A stretch of 64,000 nucleotides of DNA, from the NCBI GenBank assembly GCA_963575745.1, contig CAUYUJ010004348.1, positions 1 through 64,000 on the forward strand. Reading direction: 5' to 3'. Of the stretch, positions 34,601 to 41,665 are shown piece after piece. The notes beneath the pieces are model-generated. The model ran no database searches, was not told where the DNA came from, and was given only the letters and a program-made list of their open reading frames with translations. Source of the DNA: Prorocentrum cordatum (Eukaryota; Sar; Dinophyceae; Prorocentrales; Prorocentraceae). The stretch's first letter is position 1. Every line of letters begins with the position of its first letter. Made by a program: the position numbers and the translations under genes.

Positions 34601-34898
34601 TGTCTTGGTCTATGATGCAAAGGGTCCCCCGCCAGGGGTCCGACCGCTCCAAGCGCAGGAGGTTTGGCACTTGCGCGGAGGGTCCAGTGCCGACTGGCTC
34701 GCACTTTGTGGGCAGTTGAGCCACGGGGATTTGCTGAGGGGAGTCCTGCGTGCGTGCCCCCCGCGTGCAGCCGCGGCTGCGCTAACAGCGGCCCTCAGGC
34801 AAGCGGAGGTATCCACCGAGTCAGGAGAGAGGACGGCGGGCATCTGCCGCCGCCCAGAGGACGAGATGAGACGTCGGGAGCTCACGAGCTGGCTTTAA
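31665..34898 (+). CDS. ORF2: reverse transcriptase - RNase H - cytosine methyltransferase-like protein
   Basis: The frame opens after TAA 31662 inside the end of ORF1 and has no ATG until 31932, so the start is uncertain; a -1 shift from ORF1 is possible. Reverse transcriptase: AKRDFQAAF (Asp at 32487), FGWTGAPGEW, and LVDDG with the catalytic Asp pair at 32736-32741. RNase H has its four acidic residues: GGDST (33345), ELFCIV (33480), YVGDNQTV (33555) and NEMADMI (33708). After 33933 the sequence follows C5-methyltransferase order: an EVRSTLAPCARAAGV cofactor-like loop, ALVDVPPG in place of ENV, YGDPVAQRKAWVLAS (34263), then VYDAKGPPPGVRP (34608) and a C-terminal helix. The catalytic Pro-Cys is not visible, so methylation activity is doubtful. 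It ends at a single TAA (34896) in frame with ORF3. Confidence 0.88.
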   Translation, partial: RGPGAGRPLTQKRGGRGGGGAPPPSTNFSATLEGHISEGDEAQEEGANPQLDDLRDRVGGAVPDTDRRALNFWTAARSEPGYSDEAFGRMISRGAELLDAHGGWQEASTALRAAWKSDQGTHLKCVHDSYLEGKVEPELLEYLRRVATNGVEVRHEGEITRVRAKPHQSAAQHQEEARRKIWDDIVKGRAWAAPSSPPGLEGIMESPQGRVPKMRPDRTIADEGRFINDMRDANAGCDKLNHPPAKLPTHREIARTILWWRCRCPKVRVYLAKRDFQAAFKLLWVELPGLRIMAVSLQGLAGAEPTTVLYLTMVFGWTGAPGEWAVWGRGVQDAHQAHRPPAEELHDEVAYSSEVLVDDGVLVEPALGARPWLSAWTFDAMSKLLLGDSSINLEKLAEEGEFSTEKLIWGLLFQLEDSEGRVVDRATLPEPKIQKMSYLLQEAELEPGQRVVQLKTVQRLRGLGTHFAAVNQALGTELGALDALMCQPHGPTARATPKGGEEEQEVAWQEFWDSCDMLRVMVARPETWGATFLSSFAGMLEPRERLAIPGTMEQVVWVGGDSTLEVAGQIDWAAKVYARQELAGYMEALKMAAGLPEEWVIIALGELFCIVGFAVARGQAWKERLIIYVGDNQTVQRWVETRRPKNRMARHLVRLLNYVEAKYHCRVLAAPYIRTYSNEMADMITRADVAEVKRRMAEEGFEPIDLAGTWAEVLSQGYERRVHAVALVDPEDWQVAMQLMARRSPGEVPRPLLQTAWRVVEVRSTLAPCARAAGVLGACGEAELLKGWPDFQAGGAGREGDLTLVVTSLGPSRVGPHLQDLAQELHRMAAQWALVDVPPGPTVADVLKFFRNVGWSAAEDGRVCSEYGDPVAQRKAWVLASKGGAPVPVGWLGSHEAKPPPHLPMAGGMMNARRVEEEEWLAPEDGRLVVDPRAARSPPHLPRIIGHWHPRGQVGRRPVHGSSGPSPTPRVDESGVLEPVLVYDAKGPPPGVRPLQAQEVWHLRGGSSADWLALCGQLSHGDLLRGVLRACPPRAAAAALTAALRQAEVSTESGERTAGICRRPEDEMRRRELTSWL

Positions 34899-34952
34899 GC
34901 TGACGAGAGGCGACGGCAGGAGACTGTGGGGAGGCGTGAGCGGCACGGTGGC

Positions 34953-36881
34953 ATGCTGCCAGGGGAGCGAGCGCAAAGCTTGCTCGACGACCCCTACCCC
35001 GATGTGATCCTACTGCGAGTGGGACGCGACCCAGATGGAGGACCGCAGTGCTGGAACCAGTGTGGGAGGAGCTGCGCTCGCTTGGAGCGCGACTGGGGCT
35101 GGTACTGCTGTCGGACATGCCGTGACACGGATGGCGACACCCATGGGCCGTACTGTCAGGCACGACACGAAGACCTCCAGAGGAGGCAGAGGGAGGCTGG
35201 CTACCGCCCCCCAGCGGGCGAGGAGGCTAGTGGCAGCGGCGGTCCAGGAGCCCAGGCAGCAGGCGAGGAGGCTCCGAGGCACCCGCCGCCCAAGGACGGC
35301 CGCCTCCCACCCATCTGGGAGGAGCAGCGGCCTGCGGTGGTGAAGGCGCAGCCCAGGACGGCCAGGGAAGGCCGGCAGCACGAAGGTCCACCCGCCGGAG
35401 GGGCGCAGGGCCCGCTGGTGGGTGGCGGAGGAGACCCACTGGCCACCAGGAGCCGGCATGCGGGAGGTTCAGAGGATGAGAGCTGGGGCCCCTGGACGGC
35501 CACAGGGCGACGCGTGGTTGCCGAAGGAGTGGGAGAGGGCGCCAGCGGTGCGGATCAGGCCCCACCCCCCCCAGAGGCGAGGGAAGCCTTGCGGCCGTGC
35601 CGGCTCCCAGGGTGCCCCTACTTGGAGCACTCCCAGCCCGCGACGGCAGTCGACGGGGGAGCACTGTGGCGGCCAGGGTTCTGCTGCAACAAGTGCGCAG
35701 GGCGGTCGGAGGGAGCGGACTGGGCAGAAGGAGGCGCGAAGCACTTCAGACACTGTGAGAAGATGCCCCACGGCCAGCCACCCCCAGGTGGGGAGGGGCC
35801 GTCAGAGACCGCAGCAGCAAGTAAGAAGCGCAAGCAGGAGCGCAAGCAAGAGATTGCAGCGGCTGCCGCCCGGGTGCTGGCCGCCGCTGCGTTGGCTGCC
35901 CCCCCTGCGGGGTCTGAGTCCTGGGCCGCGGAGGAGCAGGGCGAGGAGAGCGGCAGCGGAAGTCCGAGCGAAGAGTGCCCCCCCCCGTCACCAGGGGAGC
36001 TCGCCCGGCGGGCGCGTGCGGAGCGAGGGGCTGCCCGGCAGAGGAAGGCGGAGGCAGAGCGGCCCGAGGATGGGGCCGGGCACCCCGGTGCGGGGCAGGC
36101 GGAGTACATCCACCTAAGGGCGAAGACCCCACCTGCACCAGCAGCGGTCAAGCAGGAGGAGAGGTCGGAGGAGGAGCCCCCGGCAGAGGTCGCGCGGGCG
36201 GTCGGTCAGACTTACCGTGCGCTCGCTAGGCGGGTAGAGTTTCAGAGGACAGGGCTCTGGTCCGCACCAGAGGAGGAGGACCGCCCCAGGGGGAGGGCCG
36301 CCGGGGTGGAGACGTCGGTGGTCCACCCTCGGCCTGGCCGAGAGCCACTCCCGCAGCCAGAGGGGCGGGCCGACCGCGAGCCGCTGCCCCAACCAGGAAG
36401 TTGGGTGCCCCCTTCGGGGGAGTCGAGTGGGCCCCGCGGGCTGGAGAAGCGGCCACAGCCCCCTGGTCACCGGGCGGAGGAGGACCCGCTCAGGCCTGGC
36501 GGACCGGCACGTGCTGCCGAGGCCGTGAGGGACCTCAACTCACCTGAGTCCTACTCGGAGGAGGACTATGAAGAGGCAGAGGAGGAGGCCGAAGCATTTC
36601 GGCCGGTGCCTTTCCCAGGAGGCGGCCCAGACGCCCGCGGTGTGAGTACTGCGGTGTGCAGGGCGAGGGCCGGGACACGAGCTGCCCGATGTGCAACAAG
36701 ACCTACCCCATTTCGATGGCCAAGGACCGGTTGGCGGCAGCGCAGAGGGCAGCTAAGGCAGGGAGTGCCGCCGCGGTCGCCCCCCGGCACGGGGGAAGAG
36801 AGGAGTGTGAGCGTGAGGAGGTGGCGCGGCGTGCGGCACCGGAGGCTGGACCGCCCGAGGACATCGACCCGGAGGCGGTGA
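34953..36881 (+). CDS. ORF3: Cys-rich double-finger protein with long disordered region
   Basis: The ATG at 34953 is the first in frame, but the frame is open from the ORF2 stop onward, so it may be read as an ORF2 extension. There are two similar Cys-rich modules: CWNQCGRSC ... WYCCRTCRD ... HGPYC (35045-35165) and CRLPGCPYLEH ... FCCNKCAG ... HFRHC (35599-35760). Both share an aromatic-CC-x2-C then H-x2-C layout, suggesting duplicated zinc-binding fingers. The middle is Pro/Glu/Arg-rich and probably disordered, ending in an acidic run (EEDYEEAEEEAEAF). Beyond about 36617 the frame turns Arg-rich and loses sense, while the overlapping frame becomes a clean finger and recombinase. The true C-terminus is therefore probably at the shift site. 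The function is probably nucleic-acid binding (inference). Confidence 0.65.
   Translation: MLPGERAQSLLDDPYPDVILLRVGRDPDGGPQCWNQCGRSCARLERDWGWYCCRTCRDTDGDTHGPYCQARHEDLQRRQREAGYRPPAGEEASGSGGPGAQAAGEEAPRHPPPKDGRLPPIWEEQRPAVVKAQPRTAREGRQHEGPPAGGAQGPLVGGGGDPLATRSRHAGGSEDESWGPWTATGRRVVAEGVGEGASGADQAPPPPEAREALRPCRLPGCPYLEHSQPATAVDGGALWRPGFCCNKCAGRSEGADWAEGGAKHFRHCEKMPHGQPPPGGEGPSETAAASKKRKQERKQEIAAAAARVLAAAALAAPPAGSESWAAEEQGEESGSGSPSEECPPPSPGELARRARAERGAARQRKAEAERPEDGAGHPGAGQAEYIHLRAKTPPAPAAVKQEERSEEEPPAEVARAVGQTYRALARRVEFQRTGLWSAPEEEDRPRGRAAGVETSVVHPRPGREPLPQPEGRADREPLPQPGSWVPPSGESSGPRGLEKRPQPPGHRAEEDPLRPGGPARAAEAVRDLNSPESYSEEDYEEAEEEAEAFRPVPFPGGGPDARGVSTAVCRARAGTRAARCATRPTPFRWPRTGWRQRRGQLRQGVPPRSPPGTGEERSVSVRRWRGVRHRRLDRPRTSTRRR
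36611..36617 (+). promoter_or_regulatory. Candidate -1 frameshift heptamer TTTCCCA
   Basis: In the ORF3 frame this reads T-TTC-CCA, the X-XXY-YYZ pattern that allows both tRNAs to slip back one base. Slipping gives TTT-CCC-AGG and enters the recombinase frame just upstream of its CEYC ... CPMC finger. CCC as the second triplet is not the usual efficient choice, and I did not find a convincing downstream pseudoknot by eye. The alternative is a frameshift mutation in this copy. Confidence 0.4.
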
Positions 36882-38104
36882 GCCGGTACCTGGAAGCGGC
36901 AGCGGGCAGCGGACAGGGCAGCGAAGGGCTCGAGCGGCAGCTCAGGCGGATCGCCAGGGAGGACTCCAGGCGTGCCGGCGGGCGTGCCGATGCTGGGTAC
37001 GCGCCAGAGCTCCAGAGGTTGGTAGACGCAGCCGTGGTGGCTTCGGTGGCAAAGGGGACGAAGGCGACCCACGGCGTCGCTTGGAGGCAGTGGACGACGT
37101 TCTGCCGGATCCGCAGGAGGTCGCCCATCCTGCATGGCGAGACTCGTGAAGAGCGTCACCAAGATGAGGAGGAGCTGCTGCTGTTCATGGTGCACCTGTA
37201 CAACAGCCTGAAGCGGTCGCACGGGACGATACGGTCAAAGTTGCTTGGGATCCGTTCACACCACGTGATGCTGGGTGTGCCCGACCCCTTGGCGGGTAAG
37301 CCGCGACTGTGGATGGCGTTAAATGGGATAGAGAACTGGCAAGGGCCCGGAAAGAGGAAACTCCCGGTTACGACCAAGATGCTGAGGATAATCCGAGACA
37401 TGCTGAAGCCAGACACTTGCGCGGACGACGCGGCCTTGTATTTCTGCGTGATCTTCGCCTTTTTCTTCATGATGCGGATTGGGGAGTACGCCCACTCGGG
37501 GCACTGGGATTTGAAGAAGGTCTTGACCGGGCTGGACATTGCCCCGAAGTGCAAGGGCGAGCAGGTAAGCCACTTCGCTGCCGCGGACGAGGTGGTGCTG
37601 TGGTTTAAGGCGTCGAAGGCGGACCAGAAGGGAGCAGGGCAGGCGAGGAACCACTACCGCTCGAACGACCCGTTCGGCATCTGCCCGGTGTGGGCGGCGG
37701 AGTGCTACAACCGTTGGTTCCCGAGCCGTATCGCGGGCAAAGAGGCACATTTACCACTTGCGAGGTGGGAAGACGGCAGCCCGATCACGCGGGAGCGTAT
37801 CCAGGGCTTGCTTCAGAAGGCGGCGGCGCTGGAAGGCTACCCACCCGACAGGTTCAAGAGCCATTCGCTCCGAATAGGCGGAGCGACGGCCCTGTACCAC
37901 TGCTTCCAGGACACGGAGCTGGTCAAGCGTTGGGGGCGGTGGAACAGCGGGGCCTTTCACAAGTATTTGTGGGAGGCGAATGAGGACGCCGCTGGGGTGT
38001 CAGAGGCGATGGCGAAGTCTGTGGCAACCCTGCATGTGGGGTACAAGGTTGAAACGGCGGGAGGCGGACCGGCGGCTGATGTGAAGGAGAAGCCGGGAGC
38101 CTGA
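36611..38104 (+). CDS. ORF4: tyrosine recombinase with N-terminal CxxC finger
   Basis: Integrase of the element, expected to insert a circular double-stranded DNA intermediate without a DDE enzyme. The frame is open from 36572, but the first ATG (36689) falls inside the finger CEYC-x12-CPMC. Initiation there would destroy the finger, so entry by shift from ORF3 is preferred. The catalytic set is complete: Arg in FFMMRIGEY (37475), His and Arg in SHSLRIGGAT (37862 and 37871), an RWGRW..GAFH segment, and the nucleophile Tyr in FHKYLW (37964). The N-terminal SAM-like helices (VAKGTKATHGVAWRQW ...) match the core-binding half of YRs. Length is normal for retroelement YRs. Confidence 0.92.
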   Translation, partial: FPRRRPRRPRCEYCGVQGEGRDTSCPMCNKTYPISMAKDRLAAAQRAAKAGSAAAVAPRHGGREECEREEVARRAAPEAGPPEDIDPEAVSRYLEAAAGSGQGSEGLERQLRRIAREDSRRAGGRADAGYAPELQRLVDAAVVASVAKGTKATHGVAWRQWTTFCRIRRRSPILHGETREERHQDEEELLLFMVHLYNSLKRSHGTIRSKLLGIRSHHVMLGVPDPLAGKPRLWMALNGIENWQGPGKRKLPVTTKMLRIIRDMLKPDTCADDAALYFCVIFAFFFMMRIGEYAHSGHWDLKKVLTGLDIAPKCKGEQVSHFAAADEVVLWFKASKADQKGAGQARNHYRSNDPFGICPVWAAECYNRWFPSRIAGKEAHLPLARWEDGSPITRERIQGLLQKAAALEGYPPDRFKSHSLRIGGATALYHCFQDTELVKRWGRWNSGAFHKYLWEANEDAAGVSEAMAKSVATLHVGYKVETAGGGPAADVKEKPGA

Positions 38105-38524
38105 GGCCAGTACCAGGAGTGCGAGTGTCGACCCAAGGCGTGTCACCACTGGAGGAGCCGTTGCTGGATTGTGCGCAGTCCTGGGGTCACGGCCTGGGGG
38201 CAGTGGCGACCCCCTGGATCGACGGACGGAGTTGAGGTGGAGGAGGGCCGCGAGCCCCAGTCGGCACCACCCGCAAGTCACGGGCGCCGAAGGGGCGTGC
38301 GGAGGTGAGGAGGCCGAGGGCCGGGGCGTCCCGCCAGTGCGGTCCCCGAGGAGAGGAGGAGGTGGCTGGGGCGTCCCGCCAGTGCGGTCCCCGAGGAGAG
38401 GTTGAGGAAGCCGGCTGGTGCTACGCCAGCGCCGGCGCGCGCTGTGCAGTGAGGCGCCCAGCTGTGAGCCCTGTTCGGCACCACCCGCAAGTCACGGGCG
38501 CCGAGGGGGCGAGAGGAGCTGGGT
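38105..38524. other. 3' untranslated stretch of the YR element with short direct repeats
   Basis: No protein is recognised. A roughly 30 bp motif (TCGGCACCACCCGCAAGTCA, then CGGGCGCCGA) occurs at about 38250 and 38480. A second motif (GGGGCGTCCCGCCAGTGCGG) occurs twice near 38325 and 38370. These may help replication or packaging, or may simply be duplication scars. Confidence 0.6.
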
Positions 38525-38754
38525 GGCCGAGGAGCCGCCAGTCTGGCGGCACAGCTGGGCCTCGGCTGAGGCCCGGCCTGAGTGTGGAGAAGGAGAGGTG
38601 CGGCATGCGCCTGATGATGCCAAAAGGCGCGCGCGCTGCTGCCTCTGCCTTTTCCGTTTGTGAGCCCGAACAGTGCTTGTGCTCGCCGCGTTGCCGTCGC
38701 CCCGGGCTCTCACTGTTTGGTTTTCTGCCAGGCACCTTCTCACTTAAACGTGAG
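38525..38754 (+). repeat. Split direct repeat B1
   Basis: 230 bp, identical to B2 (38957-39186) except for one C/T difference near the GTGCTCGCC/GTGCTTGCC position. It contains two short hairpins: CCGCCA-GTC-TGGCGG at 38535-38549 and GGGCCTC-GGCT-GAGGCCC at 38557-38574. It ends CTTAAACGTGAG and overlaps the first five bases of A2. Confidence 0.93.
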
Positions 38755-38885
38755 AGTTTGAGCATGCGTAAAACGTAGGGTTTCAGGGAGTAAGTGCCTG
38801 GTGAGGGGGAAGGGTCTCTCCTGCTCTCTGTCCCTTTCCCCCATCCGCGGCCCCTTTGGGGCTCAAGTTTCTCTCTCGGGCCCTT
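38750..38885 (+). repeat. Internal split direct repeat A2
   Basis: Copy of A1 placed between B1 and B2. Joined to B1 through GTGAG, it reproduces the junction expected from a circular intermediate. It includes the second spliced-leader-like segment (38845-38867). Confidence 0.92.
38845..38867 (+). promoter_or_regulatory. Spliced-leader-like (DinoSL relic) sequence in repeat A2
   Basis: Identical to the segment in A1. Because A2 would be transcribed near the 3' end of the element RNA and also seeds the next A1, the leader-like sequence appears to be an inherited part of the repeat and not a one-off insertion. Confidence 0.5.
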
Positions 38886-38956
38886 CCCTCCCAGGCCCTC
38901 CCTGGCCCTTCGTATTTTCCTTTTCCTTTTTTCGGCCTTGACCGCTTAGCGGTTCG

Positions 38957-39186
38957 GGCCGAGGAGCCGCCAGTCTGGCGGCACAGCTGGGCCTCGGCTG
39001 AGGCCCGGCCTGAGTGTGGAGAAGGAGAGGTGCGGCATGCGCCTGATGATGCCAAAAGGCGCGCGCGCTGCTGCCTCTGCCTTTTCCGTTTGTGAGCCCG
39101 AACAGTGCTTGTGCTTGCCGCGTTGCCGTCGCCCCGGGCTCTCACTGTTTGGTTTTCTGCCAGGCACCTTCTCACTTAAACGTGAG
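38957..39186 (+). repeat. Right terminal split direct repeat B2
   Basis: Right end of the element, identical to B1 but for one base. It is separated from A2 by about 71 bp (38886-38956), which holds a T-rich stretch and the palindrome ACCGC-TTA-GCGGT (38941-38953). After its final GTGAG the sequence becomes GGATGAGGAGG, the start of a purine microsatellite. Confidence 0.93.
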
Positions 39187-39600
39187 GGATGAGGAGGGGG
39201 AGGAGGACGAGGACGAGGACGAGGACGAGGAGGAACAGGAGGAGGACGAGGAGGAAGAAGAGGAGGAGGAGGAGGAGGAGGAGCAGGAGGAGTGGAGGAA
39301 GAGGAGAGGAGCAGGAGGAGGAGGAGGAGAAGGAGAAAGGGGACGAGGAGAAGGACGAAGAGGACGAGGAGGACGAGGAGGACGAGGAGGACGAGGAGGA
39401 CGAGGAGGACGAAGAGAAGAGGAGGAGGAGGAGGAGGAGGAGGAGGAGGAGGAGGAGGAGGAGGGGGGGGGAGGGGGAGGGGGAGGAGGAGGAGGAGGAG
39501 GAGGAGGAGGAGGAGGAGGACGAGGGCGAGGACGAGGGCGAGGACGAGGACGAGGGCGAGGACGAGGACGCCGAGCAGGCGGAGGAAAAGGAAGGCGACC
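39187..39600. repeat. (GAG/GAC)n purine-rich microsatellite
   Basis: About 400 bp of GAGGAC and GAGGAG repeats, with G-runs at about 39465-39483. It starts immediately at the right end of the YR element. Long acidic or Arg-rich frames through it are artefacts. Confidence 0.93.
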
Positions 39601-39629
39601 AAAGGGCCCCGGGGCCCGCGCTCGAATCC

Positions 39630-40832
39630 GCTGGCTCTCGCGCGCGGGTCCGCTGGCTCGTCGGGTCGGCTGGCGCTCGCACGCGCGTCTGCTGGCTCGT
39701 CGGGTCGGCTGGCGCTCGTACGCGGGTCCGCTGGCTCGTCGGGTCGGCTGGCGCTCGCGCGCGGGTCCGCTGGCTCGTCGGGTCGGCTGGCGCTCGCGCG
39801 CGGGTCCGCTGGCTCGTCGGGTCGGCTGGCGCTCGCACGCGCGTCCGCTGGCTCGTCGGGTCGGCTGGCGCTGGCACGCGGGTCCGTTGGCTCGTCGGGT
39901 CGGCTGGCGTTCGCGCGCGGGTCCGCTGGCTCGTCGGGTCGGCTGGCGCTCGCGCGCGGGTCCGCTGGCTCGTCGGGTCGGCTGGCGCTCGCACGCGGGT
40001 CCGCTAGCCCGTCGGGTCGGCTGGCGCTCGTACGCGGGTCCGCTGGCTCGTCGGGTCGGGTTGCGCTCGCGCGCAGGCCCGCTGGGTCCTCGGGTCGGCT
40101 GGCGCTCGCGCGCGGGTCCGCTGGCTCGTCGGGTCAGTTCGCGCTCGCGCGCGGGTCCGCTGGCTCGTCGGGTCAGCTGGCTCTCGTACGCGGGTCCGCT
40201 GGCTCGTCGGGTCTCGTCGGGTCGGCTGGCGCTCGCAGCGCTCGCGCGCGGGTCCGCTGGCTCGTCGGCTGGCGCTGGCACGCGGGTCCGCTGGCTCGTC
40301 GGGTCGGCTGGCACTCGCGCGCGGGTCCGCTGGCTCGTCGGGTCGGCTGGCGCTCGCGCGCGGGTCCGCTGGCTCGTCGGGTCGGCTGGGGCTCGCACGC
40401 GGGTCCGCTGGCTCGTCGGGTCGGCTGGCGCTGGCGCGCGGGTCCGCTGGCTCGTCGGGTCGGCTGGCGCTGGCACGCGGGTCCGTTGGCTCGTCGGGTC
40501 GGCCGGCACTCGCGCGCGGGTCCGCTGGCTCGTCGGGTCGGCTGGCGCTCGCGCGCGGGTCCGCTGGCTCGTCGGGTCGGCTGGCGCTCGCGCACGGGTC
40601 CGCTGGCTCGTCGGTTCCGGTGGGGCTCGCACGCGGGTCCGCTGGCTCGTCGGGTCGACTGGCGCTCGCGCGCGGGTCCGCTGGCTCGTCGGGTCGGCTG
40701 GCGCTCGCACGCGGGTCCGCTGGCTCGTCGGGTCGGCCGGCACTCGCGCGCGGGTCCGCTGGCTCGTCGGGTCTGCTGGCGCTCGCACGCGGGTCCGCTG
40801 GATGGTCCGGTCGGCTGGCGCTCGCACGCGAG
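39630..40832. repeat. 39 bp minisatellite, about 31 copies
   Basis: The unit runs GGCTGGCGCTCGC(G/A)CGCGGG, then TCCGCTGGCTCGTCGGGTC. One irregular region lies at about 40205-40275. Because 39 is divisible by three, every frame stays open (for example RVRWLVGSAGAR repeats). This explains the apparent 1110-residue plus-strand and 574-residue minus-strand proteins here, which are not genes. Confidence 0.95.
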
Positions 40833-40847
40833 CCAGGGTACCCTTTG

Positions 40848-41134
40848 GTCGTCCCCCGTCTCCCCCGCCTCTTCCTCGTCCTCCTCCTCGTCCCACTCCT
40901 GCTTCTCCTCGTCCTCTTCTCTCTCCCTGTCCTCCTCGTCCTCCTTCTCCTCCACCTCCCCCCCTTCCTCCTCTTCATCTTCCTCTCTTTGGTCGTCCTC
41001 CTTTTCCTCCGCCTCCTCTCCTCTTCTTCTTCTTCCTCCTCCTCCTCCTTCTCCTCTTCCTCCTCCTCGTCCTCCTTCTCATCCTTCCCTCCTCCTCCTC
41101 CCTCCTCTCCTCCTTTCTGCCTTCTCCTCGTCGT
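40848..41134. repeat. Pyrimidine-rich (CTC/GTCCTC)n tract
   Basis: About 290 bp of CCTCCTC and TCGTCCTCC repeats, broadly the reverse complement of the purine tract at 39187-39600 and placed on the other side of the 39 bp minisatellite. Confidence 0.9.
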
Positions 41135-41168
41135 GGCCTCTCCTGCCGAGCGGGGGCCGCGCTAGTTT

Positions 41169-41410
41169 TCCATCTCCGCGCCTCGGGCGGTGCACTTCAG
41201 ATTCGGAGGCGGAGGCAGCGCGGCGCGGAGACGGCGGCGGCGCCAGGACGAAGACGAGGCGGCGGCAGCGGCGACGGCGGCGACGATGAGGGCTGCCCGA
41301 GGCCTCTGACGGGCGCGCTCGGCTGTGAACGTCGCGGCTCTCGCTCGTCGTCGTCGACGCGCTCGCCTGCTCGCTCGCTTTCCAGCGGTCGAGAGTGCGA
41401 GCGAGCCACC
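41169..41410 (-). repeat. GC-rich dispersed repeat, right arm of the inverted pair
   Basis: Reverse-complement partner of 24433-24684 (see there). It begins TCCATCTCCGCGCCTCGGGC and ends TGCGAGCGAGCCACC. Confidence 0.7.
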
Positions 41411-41665
41411 TGGCTCTTGGGGGCGGTTCTTCCTGAGATCCTCTCGGAGTGCTTTTGGGGCTCTCTTGGGGCGTTTTGGGGCCGGCTCAGGCAGCGCCGA
41501 GGCCATCGCGGGCCGTCTCGGGGTGCTCGTGAACAATTTCGGGCCGTCTTGGAGTGTCATGGGGCTGTCCTGGCCCAGTTTGGGACATCTACGGTCGCCC
41601 CGAGTCTCTTCGAAGCTCCGAGGTTGGGGATGGCACCGGCAGAGCGGGCCCCCTCGAAGGAAGAA
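41411..41665. other. No feature recognised
   Basis: Sequence of moderate GC with no repeat structure or coding signal I can support. It sits between the inverted repeat arm and the CCGGTTC minisatellite. Confidence 0.4.

Larger units (their letters stand above)
24771..39186 (+). mobile_element. Tyrosine-recombinase retrotransposon with split direct repeats (Ngaro/PAT-like layout)
   Basis: The 14.4 kb element is bounded by A1 at the left and B1-A2-B2 at the right. This split direct repeat layout is known for Ngaro, VIPER and PAT-type YR retroelements and differs from LTRs and from DIRS inverted repeats. Inside lie four long plus-strand frames: Gag-like, RT/RNase H/methyltransferase-like, Cys-rich, and YR. 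The outer ends both carry GTGAG (24771-24775 and 39182-39186), and the internal B1-A2 junction has one copy (38750-38754). That is what circularisation of the ends predicts. The internal repeats are nearly identical and the frames are long, so insertion looks recent. The size, the methyltransferase-like domains and the OTU-like domain are unusual for the class. Confidence 0.88.

Noticed and set aside
25000-38100. Many minus-strand frames opposite the YR element (for example at 24804-25814 and 30659-31342)
   Set aside because: Shadows of the strongly supported plus-strand frames; no recognisable motif.
24771-39186. LTR retrotransposon or DIRS-type inverted repeats
   Set aside because: A and B repeats are direct and split, with no full-length LTR pair, no TG...CA ends and no DDE integrase; the recombinase is a YR.
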